64,000 nt of DNA from Acetobacter fabarum. GTDB taxonomy: Bacteria > Pseudomonadota > Alphaproteobacteria > Acetobacterales > Acetobacteraceae. The notes beneath the pieces are model-generated. The model ran no database searches and was not told the origin of the DNA. It saw only the letters and a list, made by a program, of their open reading frames with translations. The first letter of the stretch is position 1. Each line of letters opens with the position of its first letter. The DNA lies in the NCBI RefSeq assembly GCF_011516925.1, contig NZ_WOTG01000008.1:1-64000 (forward strand). The letters run 5' to 3'. Below are positions 26,665 to 34,276 of this stretch, one piece after another. The position numbers were made by a program, and so were the translations under genes.

Positions 26665-26859
26665 TGCTCCTGGTCCCAACGCCGCTACGCAGACCAGCCG
26701 TGATGTGGCCCTGAACCCATCATGCGCCGCACGGGTCTCCTGATCATGCCAGATTAACTCGCGGACGTAGTCGCTCGCATTGCTGTAGCGTCCCGTCCTA
26801 GCTTGAGTCTTTGCCCGTTTCTTTATGGGGTCCGGCAGGGATACGTTCATAGTTGCCAT
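26665..26859 (-). pseudogene. parD: ParD-like antitoxin, frameshifted
   Basis: From the ATG at 26859 the protein reads MATMNVSLPDPIKKRAKTQ and then YSNASDYVRELIWHDQETRA, the ribbon-helix-helix N-terminus of ParD. The frame then leaves the family at about residue 50. The expected C-terminus (GVGTRSMKQLLQDAR) is found in another frame slightly downstream (about 26620-26680). It is directly upstream of the ParE remnant in transcription order, as in ParDE operons. Confidence 0.75.
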
Positions 26860-26965
26860 GGATACCTTCGATCTCAACGATGACAATCTTTAGCAATCCC
26901 TTTCAACGAATTTGAGACTTGGTGCGGTCTTTCGCGTCTGGATAACATGCTGTGTGAGCGTACCT

Positions 26966-27005
26966 AGAGCAATTCCACTGAACTAAAGTTCAGTGGAATT
27001 GCTCT
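26966..27005. repeat. Perfect 18-bp inverted repeat, 4-nt loop
   Basis: Positions 26966-26983 pair exactly with 26988-27005 around TAAA. It lies 14 bp beyond the stop of the DGQHR gene and could end its transcript, but no T run follows on either strand. Its perfection and its position at the border between decayed trb DNA and the AT-rich block also fit a mobile palindromic unit or element end. Confidence 0.85.
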
Positions 27006-27018
27006 AATTCATTGTTTA

Positions 27019-29421
27019 TCATGAATTTTCACTAGTTTGGATGTGTCCATTCAAATTGGCTCTGCTCTGGGAGGGATTTAAACCAAGGCAGTCATGAATT
27101 TTTGTCAATAGTTCGACGTCGCTTTTGTTCAATCCTTTTTCTTTTGTTCCTTCGTGAGCCCAGTTATTTCTCAGCGTGTTAAAAAACGAAATCCATTTTA
27201 TCTTGTCGGCTTTGCTGTTAAAGCCGTGCCCGATATCTATTGAAAAATGCTGCTCGAAGGACAATGCGTTTGCAGTGCCTTCGGGTTTTTTTGACCAATA
27301 TTTCTCGATAATCGTCTTGTAGTCTTTGATGAAAAACTGATCTGTCCATGGTATTTCGCGACGTCCAAGCCCGTCCTTATAATCTTTTTCCATCTGCTCC
27401 TTCGCGCGCATCTCGCACTCACGTTGGATCGTGCCAATCTCGATATCCCAATTTTCGCCAAACAGTGCTTTTAACTGTTTGATAATAAAACTCTTCATGT
27501 GTCGTTCAATCTGGGTTCCAAGATCCCGACCAGTGGTCTGGAGCGCCTTATCTTGTCTTTCTCGCCAATCCTGCAATTCAGGCGGATCGTAATCAGCGAA
27601 GTTTTTGTTAATATATGCTTGGAAAAACCGTAACCAAGTTACCTCAGCACCGCTGCCAAGCTTTCCACTTAATATTTCAGCATCCTCTGGTATCATTGAT
27701 TTCAATGCATTGAAAAGAACCAGCAGATACTTCCCAATAGCGTCTATCCGTTGCTCGGTGGTAGATTTAATCGAAATAGAGTTTTGTTTGACTTCAAATG
27801 CATGGAGATCGCCGATAAGTGATATAAAAGCGAAGCTGCCTCGGTTTGATAAAATGTAGGTGCCTAGTACTTCTTGATCTTGTGCAAACGATTCTTCCGC
27901 CATTACGTAACTGGCGTTGATAAAGCTTACCGTTCGACTCCTCGCCTTCATCATCTCGTCATTATGATCAACATTTGTGGTGTCATATAGCGATGGGGTG
28001 GCCGTTCCCTCGATAAATTTGTTGCCTTTTGCCACGGGTAACAACTTGCACTTGATAAGTGCGTCCGCGAATGGTTTAGCCTGAAGCATCGATCGGTCTT
28101 CGCCAAGAGAGATCTTGCCATAAAGGGGGCCGGATGCGTCTCCGCTAAGCGCTCGAATTACGGATGAGCGAAGGGCCTTTAGTCGTGAATCCAGACGATT
28201 AGAATTCCAGTATAAATCTTCTTCTAGGGTAATTCGCAAAGTGGGGGTAACTGCCTTCTGATTCTCGTTAATCTGCATGAATAACTCAAGCTGATCGCCA
28301 GGCTCGAGGTTTTTGAAGGCGACGACCGGTATCGTGTTGTTCGCTTTGTATTTCGAGTTCGCATACCCGTAAATCCGATGCTGCCCATCAATAATATAAG
28401 CAATCGCAAATGCATTCGGAATTTTTAATATGCCAGTTCTAGAAACAGAATCCTTTGAACGAGGTTGGCCTTGAAAATCGAGTTTTGTCTCGCGTTCGTT
28501 AAAATTTAGAATCGCTGAATTTGGAAAGAAACCTCCTCCATCGATGAATTTAGTGATTCCTTTTAGACGAGATGGGAGGAGAAGACGCTGGTAGGTAGGC
28601 ATCTCAGACTCGTTGGCGCGAGTACGGTGCAGGACAAAACCTATCTTCAGAAGTAATTCAGGTTCTAAAGAAAACATATAATATGTTTTCCCGCCCATCG
28701 TACCTTCAATAGCTGGGACCTCTATTTTCGTTTTATTGATGTTTTGCCCTTTCATTATCAAGCCCATAAATTGATAATGAGCAGCATCCCGATAAGACTT
28801 GAGAAGACTTTCTATATAATCGAATGTATTGTCGTTGTAGTAGAATCCACCAGATTCCATTAGTCTTACTATGTCGGCCGAATCTCTACTTAGTCTCAGA
28901 TTTCTAGTCGCAAATATGTATTTTATGCGCCTGCCAGGACCAAATATTTGATCAATTGCTTTCCGATAACCATCGAGACGGAAGCGTAGCGCTTCGAATT
29001 CGGTTTTGTAGGAGGGAGCTCTGGCGGGAGTTTTGCTCGACTTACATTCGACGAGCAACACGCTGTCGTCGTCGATCGCAACGACGTCGATCTGTTTCTT
29101 GTCGGATGGATTAGATCCAAAAGGCAGACAAAAATTTTCGTCCACATTGAGCATGCGATAGCCGAGACGATAAAGTTGGCACCAGATGTCGTCTTCAAAT
29201 TGGACGTTGTGGCTCTTTGATTTTCGAAGGTGCGTCTTCGTTTTTAAGGGTTTTCCATATTCTTCCCAGCCTTCTTCGAGCAAGTCTTCGACTAGACTGT
29301 GTTCTACACTACGGGAATGAAATTTGGATAACCTTGCCTTATAGAGCTTGCCAAGTTGGGACTTGTCTTTGCTCATCTTTTCACGAAGTAAGGCTGCCTC
29401 AGCAGGATCGATAAACGGCAC
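27019..29421 (-). CDS. DGQHR-domain protein with nuclease-like N-terminus and HEPN-like C-terminus
   Basis: I prefer GTG at 29421 as start because GGAGG lies 5 bp upstream; TTG 29433 and ATG 29376 are alternatives. Numbering from the TTG (804 codons): residues about 75-180 look like a PD-(D/E)XK nuclease, with QIDVVAIDDDSVLLVECKSS giving D116, E129 and K131. Residues about 240-500 form a DGQHR domain (IIDGQHR at 347-353, QINENQKAV at 388-396), the ParB-like family that includes the phosphorothioation regulator DndB. Residues about 690-785 contain RNNWAH (755-760), an Rx4H motif as in HEPN ribonucleases. No dnd sulfur-modification genes are nearby. It follows a DNA adenine methylase by 113 bp on the same strand. 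I infer a defence role, as restriction or abortive infection; function is unproven. Confidence 0.8.
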   Translation of the reverse strand: MPFIDPAEAALLREKMSKDKSQLGKLYKARLSKFHSRSVEHSLVEDLLEEGWEEYGKPLKTKTHLRKSKSHNVQFEDDIWCQLYRLGYRMLNVDENFCLPFGSNPSDKKQIDVVAIDDDSVLLVECKSSKTPARAPSYKTEFEALRFRLDGYRKAIDQIFGPGRRIKYIFATRNLRLSRDSADIVRLMESGGFYYNDNTFDYIESLLKSYRDAAHYQFMGLIMKGQNINKTKIEVPAIEGTMGGKTYYMFSLEPELLLKIGFVLHRTRANESEMPTYQRLLLPSRLKGITKFIDGGGFFPNSAILNFNERETKLDFQGQPRSKDSVSRTGILKIPNAFAIAYIIDGQHRIYGYANSKYKANNTIPVVAFKNLEPGDQLELFMQINENQKAVTPTLRITLEEDLYWNSNRLDSRLKALRSSVIRALSGDASGPLYGKISLGEDRSMLQAKPFADALIKCKLLPVAKGNKFIEGTATPSLYDTTNVDHNDEMMKARSRTVSFINASYVMAEESFAQDQEVLGTYILSNRGSFAFISLIGDLHAFEVKQNSISIKSTTEQRIDAIGKYLLVLFNALKSMIPEDAEILSGKLGSGAEVTWLRFFQAYINKNFADYDPPELQDWRERQDKALQTTGRDLGTQIERHMKSFIIKQLKALFGENWDIEIGTIQRECEMRAKEQMEKDYKDGLGRREIPWTDQFFIKDYKTIIEKYWSKKPEGTANALSFEQHFSIDIGHGFNSKADKIKWISFFNTLRNNWAHEGTKEKGLNKSDVELLTKIHDCLGLNPSQSRANLNGHIQTSENS

Positions 29422-29534
29422 TGCGTCCTCCAAATTCTCAATGTCGGCTGTAAGCTATATTAGAAAATGAATGTTGATTTGGTGTCATTAAGAAGCCATC
29501 TCTTGTTGGGATCGGCCTACTTGAGTGGGTGACT

Positions 29535-30467
29535 TCAATTGACAATCTTCTCGCTGATCAAAGGTCTACTTAATGTCTGATAATTGCTTGCTTCTGGTGC
29601 AGACCTACAAGAGACAGTTGCGTTGTCGATGTGTGCGTCCAGCCATGTTTGGATTACGAGTTCCTCCGTTTGGCTACGGTGTGCTTTGCTTGCGGCTAGC
29701 ACACTAGCGCGTCCGACGACCTGCTGCCGACCCACGCCATCATATATTTCACGGATTGAGGAATGGTTGGCATTCGTTACTAGTACTCGGGCTCCACGCG
29801 CTGCAGCACGGACAACGGCATCCCGCAAGCGTAATTGGTCCGACCATGAGAAGATTTTGTCATTATATTTAACGAAACCGTTTAGATTGTGCTTTACAGT
29901 GTAAGGTGGATCGACGAACACGAAGTCGCCATCCTCTGCTTTATTCAGTGTCACCTCAAAATCCTGCTGTAAAATCTCAACGCCTGATAGGAGGCGGCTT
30001 GTCCCGACAAAGTCATCGTTCGGTAGTAGGACGCTAGTCTTAGTGCCGATAGGCACGTTAAACTCATTCTTGCGATTGACTCGATAGAGGCCATTCCAAC
30101 ATGTCCGGTTCAGGTAAATGAACCATGCCGCGCGTTCGACTGGATCATTAGGCTTTACTGCTCGGGTATCGTAATAATATGCCTTGTCATGTAGCCGATG
30201 ATATTCTGTTAGGCGTTCGATGATGTCTTCCGGGGTATCGCAGACGGCACGGTAACAGTTGATAAGGTCTGGATTAAGATCCGATAAGACCGCTTCGGCG
30301 GGCCGGAGTGCAAAAAACATCGCCCCGCTTCCGAGGAATGGTTCAATATAACGATTATAAGTCTGCGGCGTCAGGTGGAGACAACGGTCTGCAAACCAGC
30401 GTTTTCCACCAGCCCATTTCAGGAAGGGTGCCAACGTTGGTATCTGCTGAGGTTTAGAACCGCTCAC
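29535..30467 (-). CDS. D12-class DNA adenine (N6) methyltransferase
   Basis: The 310-aa protein starts at GTG 30467, 4 bp after an AGGAAGAG site. FLKWAGGKR (15-23) and FLGSGAMFF (44-52) bind S-adenosylmethionine and VDPPY (185-189) is the catalytic motif IV. The order and the NRTCWNGLYRVNRKNEFNVP segment identify the Dam/DpnM class (MethyltransfD12), most of which modify GATC. An orphan Dam is possible, but its place upstream of a nuclease-like DGQHR gene, in a low-GC accessory block, suggests that it marks self DNA for that protein. Confidence 0.93.
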   Translation of the reverse strand: MSGSKPQQIPTLAPFLKWAGGKRWFADRCLHLTPQTYNRYIEPFLGSGAMFFALRPAEAVLSDLNPDLINCYRAVCDTPEDIIERLTEYHRLHDKAYYYDTRAVKPNDPVERAAWFIYLNRTCWNGLYRVNRKNEFNVPIGTKTSVLLPNDDFVGTSRLLSGVEILQQDFEVTLNKAEDGDFVFVDPPYTVKHNLNGFVKYNDKIFSWSDQLRLRDAVVRAAARGARVLVTNANHSSIREIYDGVGRQQVVGRASVLAASKAHRSQTEELVIQTWLDAHIDNATVSCRSAPEASNYQTLSRPLISEKIVN

Positions 30468-30842
30468 TTAACTCTTCCTCCTGGTCGCGAGCCGATGCCC
30501 ATGACCAACTTTTGCTTCCCATTTCATCTGTCACCGCGTCTTTTCCAAACTCAGAAACAATCTTGTGACGTCTAGGATATCGAAATGGCGACTTTTGTAA
30601 CAGCCCTGATGATGCCGCAGGGCAACGAATTTCGTCCTCATATCGTTAAGCTTTCATTAGTCGACGTTATATCATTCGTGAGACATGATGCTGGAATCGC
30701 TAATTTGAAGGAAGCTTAGCCTTTCTCACTTGTGCTGGCATTAAACGTGATGAAAATGAATTATTTGCCGAATCTCATGCTGATATAATTTTGTAGCTTG
30801 CGGCGATTAGGCGCCATATTCTCCGCAAGGGGTGCAGGGAAT

Positions 30843-31061
30843 ATGGCGCGATACGTTTTTTATCACCATGAAGACTGGCTCGGCTTCCAGTGGGACAAGG
30901 ACACCATTTCCCATGAACTGGCCGCGGTGCGTCACCGGCAGGGGTAGATTCTGGGCCGAATGGAGAGCCTCGGTTTCGATTTCAGGTCGGAAGCCGTGCT
31001 CCAGACCCTAACCGAAGATGTCATCAATCCAACCCATCAAACCCCGAAACTAAACACGTAA
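30843..31061 (+). pseudogene. Fic-family protein, N-terminal fragment
   Basis: The frame reads MARYVFYHHEDWLGFQWDKD and later VRHRQG, then a TAG at 30945-30947, then ILGRMESLGFDF and LQTLTEDVI. This is the DUF4172 N-terminal module of Fic AMPylating proteins. The Fic catalytic domain is absent: similarity stops at about 31035. The fragment is on the opposite strand to its neighbours and interrupts the space between the ATPase and methylase genes. The remaining part of the gap (30468-30842) holds no gene I can support. Confidence 0.8.
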
Positions 31062-31115
31062 ACTAATTTCGTCAGTAGGCTATAGCGGCGCTCCCTGAAA
31101 CATCCTTGTCTAGTT

Positions 31116-32852
31116 CTACCAGTTGATCGCTTGCTTAATCATGCTCTGAATCCCTAAATTTCTGAGTTTAAGAGCGATGGTAGAAGACTGATCGATCGCT
31201 CCCTTTCGATGCAAGGCATCGTTGTATACTACTCCTAGTAGAAAGCATGCTTCCGGGACGGAAATACCTATAGATTCGGCAAAGTTGAGTTTGTTTGCAG
31301 TGCCATTATACTCGATTAGAAACTTCTGTCGCTCCGGTTGCGTCTGGATTTTAGAGTAAGTGCATTGCTCGATTTCCACTCGGACATAGGCACATACTGC
31401 GAAAGGATCGTAACATCCGCTGCCAGAAACACACTTGTCCCATTCTTCTTTCAAAAAGGCGTAGAAGTTATGACTTTTGCCGTGCTTCTTCGGTAATCCA
31501 TATTGAGTGTTGAATATATCTGAGATGTCATAGTTGTCGGGATGGTAATGAAGGAAGTATCTCGATAATTCTTGTGCCCAACATGTATCATTCCGGTGTG
31601 TGATTACTTTTCGCATAGTTTCACTAATTTTCTGGGTTGTGTCTCCCAGGTATATGGTCTGCTGGCGCTTAAGTGCGTAGCCTTTGAAATACAGTGGATC
31701 TAGGTGGGTTAGGAGGCAAACGTAAATCTGCCTACTCTCCTCCCGATACGTATCGATTAATTTGCTTATGAAGTATTGAGCAACAACGATGTTCGCATCA
31801 TCAAGATAATCGAAGACTTCATCGATCAGCAGAATGCAGGGTTTAGTGCTAGTTGTCTCCCGCGTTAGTAGCAAATTGCAACCGAAGTAAAGAAGATCGC
31901 GTTGCCCATTTGAGAGCGACGAGGCATCAGGAAAATTGACTAGGACGCGACCTTTGGTCTCTTTTATTTCGGCAGTTACCCAAGCTCCATTAATGTCTCT
32001 GATGAAATCTTTCAAAGATTGCAGACGCCGGGAATACGCGGCGTATTGTAACCATTTCTTCAGGTTCGGCCTGTCGGATTGGCTTAAGTCCATCAGTATG
32101 TAGCATATGATGGCGCAATCAAGCCAAGAAGAGCTCCCTTGCCCGTGTTTCATCACCACATCAAAGACGGCCTTGAAATGTGGCAGTTCATTAAATTTCT
32201 GAGCGTATTCGGCTGCGACTTTGTTGCTAATTGACGCTTTTGTTCCGCACAGACTCTTTATCGTTTCGATCATTTCTTCGAACAAGTCAGATGATTTTTT
32301 TTGCTTGATCTTGTCTATAGAGGCGATGACGCCAAGCAATTCACTTCTGAGAAGCTCGTCGTCGTACTGGGTAGATATGTTAGGGACAACTTTGGAATTT
32401 ATTCCGAATAACGGCTTGTATTTATTTATATTAAAATTCAACTTCTCTTTTTTAAGAGATGGACCAAGGTCAAGTGATGGAATTTCTAAGTAAGGTTTTG
32501 CTACTGTGAAGCCATTTATTTTTGGAAGTTTAGCTTTTGGTTCAATGTTCGACTTAATTACATGAATATCAAATTCATTTGATATTTCATTCAGGTTTGG
32601 ATCAGCATTCAGGGTTTTTCCACCGTATTCAATGGAAAGGCGTGATACCGCCGTGTTTTTTTTCTTGTGTTTGTCTTTTTCGTCAATATTGAGTTTGTTG
32701 CCCTTGGCGCAGTTGAAAGCCGTAGAAATGCTGCTTTTGCCGAAGCCATTCGGTGCAACAAGTATGTTAGCGCAATTTGGGCGAATATTAACCGTCAAAG
32801 TTACCTTTTCAAAACCACGAATATTTTCGATGTGAATTTTTGAGATAGTCAC
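31116..32852 (-). CDS. SMC/ABC-type AAA ATPase of unknown function
   Basis: The 578-aa protein starts at GTG 32852 (AGGG 7 bp upstream). APNGFGKSS (33-41) is Walker A, LSNGQ (313-317) is an ABC signature and ILLIDE (340-345) is Walker B with catalytic Glu, followed by a DYLDD D-loop. The opening SKIHIENIRGFEKVTL is the N-terminal strand of RecF/SMC/OLD-like ATPases. The inserted middle (about 60-290) is lysine-rich and short for a coiled coil. Residues 400-578 match nothing I know and include several Cys and His. No TOPRIM motif is apparent, so it is not a classic OLD nuclease. It is upstream of, and on the same strand as, the methylase and DGQHR genes. It is AT-rich, as expected of transferred defence genes. 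Confidence 0.85.
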   Translation of the reverse strand: MTISKIHIENIRGFEKVTLTVNIRPNCANILVAPNGFGKSSISTAFNCAKGNKLNIDEKDKHKKKNTAVSRLSIEYGGKTLNADPNLNEISNEFDIHVIKSNIEPKAKLPKINGFTVAKPYLEIPSLDLGPSLKKEKLNFNINKYKPLFGINSKVVPNISTQYDDELLRSELLGVIASIDKIKQKKSSDLFEEMIETIKSLCGTKASISNKVAAEYAQKFNELPHFKAVFDVVMKHGQGSSSWLDCAIICYILMDLSQSDRPNLKKWLQYAAYSRRLQSLKDFIRDINGAWVTAEIKETKGRVLVNFPDASSLSNGQRDLLYFGCNLLLTRETTSTKPCILLIDEVFDYLDDANIVVAQYFISKLIDTYREESRQIYVCLLTHLDPLYFKGYALKRQQTIYLGDTTQKISETMRKVITHRNDTCWAQELSRYFLHYHPDNYDISDIFNTQYGLPKKHGKSHNFYAFLKEEWDKCVSGSGCYDPFAVCAYVRVEIEQCTYSKIQTQPERQKFLIEYNGTANKLNFAESIGISVPEACFLLGVVYNDALHRKGAIDQSSTIALKLRNLGIQSMIKQAINW

Positions 32853-33271
32853 ACGTCGCCCTACGAATCATTAGCTATTGCAATGATTTAAACTTAAGGC
32901 GCACTTCCGTGCTTAGGCAAGTGACAGGCATGTTACCTTTGTTCCCTGAAGCAGGCTATCGAAAGCTTTCTCATTTGCGACAACTTAGAGCGCGTTTACT
33001 GAATTCTGGATCATTTGGGTTACACCTGAAGAGAATTGTGTTTCACCGTTTTCATTGGCGGAGACCGTGGATGGCATGCGTGCAACGATATTCCGCTTTG
33101 GATGGGCGTTCAGATGCAGAGGCCGTGTAGTCCTGTGAGCGGACTTTTCCTCGACCGAACGTTACCGCTTCAGCGGAAATAAGCCGATATTTTCTTGATT
33201 TAAAGTGTTAAATCTCTGGTGTTGTGTAATTATATTGCCACCTGAAGTGAATGTGGGTATCGGTGTCTGCG
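32853..33271. other. Unassigned stretch upstream of ATPase gene
   Basis: About 420 bp lies between the ATPase start and the att-like repeat. Short ORFs (such as 32909-33130) show no family motif. The part near 33180-33240 is AT-rich. Leftward promoter elements for the ATPase gene are likely here, but I could not place them with confidence. Confidence 0.4.
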
Positions 33272-33285
33272 TGCCCCCGCAACCA
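33272..33285 (+). repeat. Putative att core, right copy
   Basis: An exact 14-bp copy of the tRNA-fMet 3' end (positions 15-28) without any tRNA body: the sequence before it does not form a T stem. A terminator like that of the tRNA follows at the same kind of distance. It could be the attR of an element or the end of a truncated second tRNA-fMet locus. Confidence 0.5.
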
Positions 33286-33311
33286 CGCATATCCGTCTGA
33301 ACAGACACGAC

Positions 33312-33339
33312 AAACCCGCCCAATCAGGCGGGTTTTTTT
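33312..33339 (+). terminator. Rho-independent terminator, sister of that at 61-89
   Basis: A 9-bp stem (33312-33320 with 33327-33335), a 6-nt loop and a T run to 33339. The stem is identical to that of the tRNA-fMet terminator at 61-89, and similarity continues after it (CGCAGGA, then ATAGGA and CAAATGG). Confidence 0.9.
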
Positions 33340-33459
33340 GTGGCCGAAGCACTGCGCAGGATGCGTATAGGATGCAAATGGGAGTGAAACTCCAGCGTAG
33401 TTATGGGCTCATAACGAGGGTTTTCACGATAGCGTGAGCTTTATCGGCGGCCTTATTGA

Positions 33460-33670
33460 TCAGTGGAAATTGCGCGATCTGACGACGAGACGTTCACTGC
33501 CTAAGTCTATGTCGACTGTGGTGTCTGCGGAGGATCGGTTCCCGACATCGGCCAGCAATCCGGAAAGGTCCGTGATCTCTTTCGCGACCAGATGCACGAC
33601 CTCGCCCTCCTTCTGCAGCATGCCTTTCACGGCCAGCATCTGCCCGCCCAGCACCACACGCCGGTTGGCG
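33460..33670 (-). pseudogene. dnaE2: Error-prone polymerase DnaE2, C-terminal remnant
   Basis: The minus strand encodes RRVVLGGQMLAVKGMLQKEG, EVVHLVAKEITDLSGLL and a final VVRSRNFH before the stop at 33460. These match the OB-fold tail of ImuC/DnaE2, the translesion polymerase of the SOS mutasome. The other 1,000 or so residues are gone: the gene is cut at 33671 by the left end of an IS5-type element. imuA and imuB are not present. Confidence 0.8.
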
Positions 33671-34255
33671 GGCTTTGTTGCAGAAATACTGGCAAGGGAT
33701 TCCCTGTTTGAAACCAGTTTGTTAGCTGTGAGTGATGAGCAAGCCGAAGCGCACACGCTACCGAACGACGAACTGGTCCTCCTACAACGCAGCACTGAAG
33801 AAGCGTGGGTGTCTGACGGTGTGGTTTGACCCGTCCATGAATTGGGAAGGTCTTCCGACGGGGCGCCGCGGTCGTCAGCGGAGTTACAGCGATGCTGCGA
33901 TCCAGGCCTGTCTGACGCTGAAGGTTCTGTTTGGTTTTGCCCTGCGACAGACGACGGGCTTTGTCGAAAGCCTCCTGCGCCTGGCGGGGCTGGCATGGTC
34001 TGTGCCGGATTTCAGCACGCTGAGTCGTCGGCAGAAAGCCCTGACGGTCGATATCTCCTATCGCAGTTCAGACGGTCCGCTTCATCTTCTGATCGACAGC
34101 ACGCGATTTCGACCGTCAGGTCACCGAAGTTCATGTCCGGATCGCCGTCCTCAATCGCTTCACAGCCCTCGGAATCCCCCTCACGCACCCTGTCGCGTCA
34201 GAAAACCCCTCAAAGATTGCAGCACGCCCAATCGCTGGAATTGTGCAACAGAGCC
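33671..34255 (+). mobile_element. IS5-family (IS903-like) element with internal deletion
   Basis: Ends are GGCTTTGTTGCA (33671) and TGCAACAGAGCC (to 34255), imperfect inverted repeats like those of IS903. The transposase frame from 33732 reads MSKPKRTRYRTTNWSSYN, then RGRQRSYSDAAIQACLTLKV and VPDFSTLSRRQKAL, and reaches DDE residue region LLIDST. It then jumps to a C-terminal piece (EVHVRIAVLNRFTALGIPL) at about 34110. A full copy is about 1 kb, so roughly 400 bp including most of the catalytic core is missing. No 9-bp target duplication flanks it. It is inactive but could be moved in trans. Confidence 0.85.
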
Positions 34256-34276
34256 GTTTGAAGCCTTACAGCTCCA

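Noticed and set aside
26966-27005. Calling the palindrome a plain rho-independent terminator
   Set aside because: No T run on either side; kept as a repeat of unknown function.
27019-30467. Phosphorothioation (dnd) system
   Set aside because: Only a DGQHR domain is shared with DndB; no DndA, C, D, E or SspB-like gene is in the window.
30585-30719. Small plus-strand ORF of 44 codons between methylase and Fic remnant
   Set aside because: Has an ATG but no ribosome binding site and no recognisable homology; could be a real small gene but I cannot support it.
31116-32852. OLD-family nuclease (Gabija GajA-like)
   Set aside because: I see Walker A, signature and Walker B but no TOPRIM acidic motif in the C-terminal part, and no UvrD-like helicase neighbour.
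32909-33130. ORF of 73 codons upstream of the ATPase gene
   Set aside because: Uses a TTG start, has skewed composition and no family resemblance.
29-33271. Integrase, excisionase or relaxase gene of the putative island
   Set aside because: None found on either strand; only trbE and DUF2274 remnants speak for mobility.
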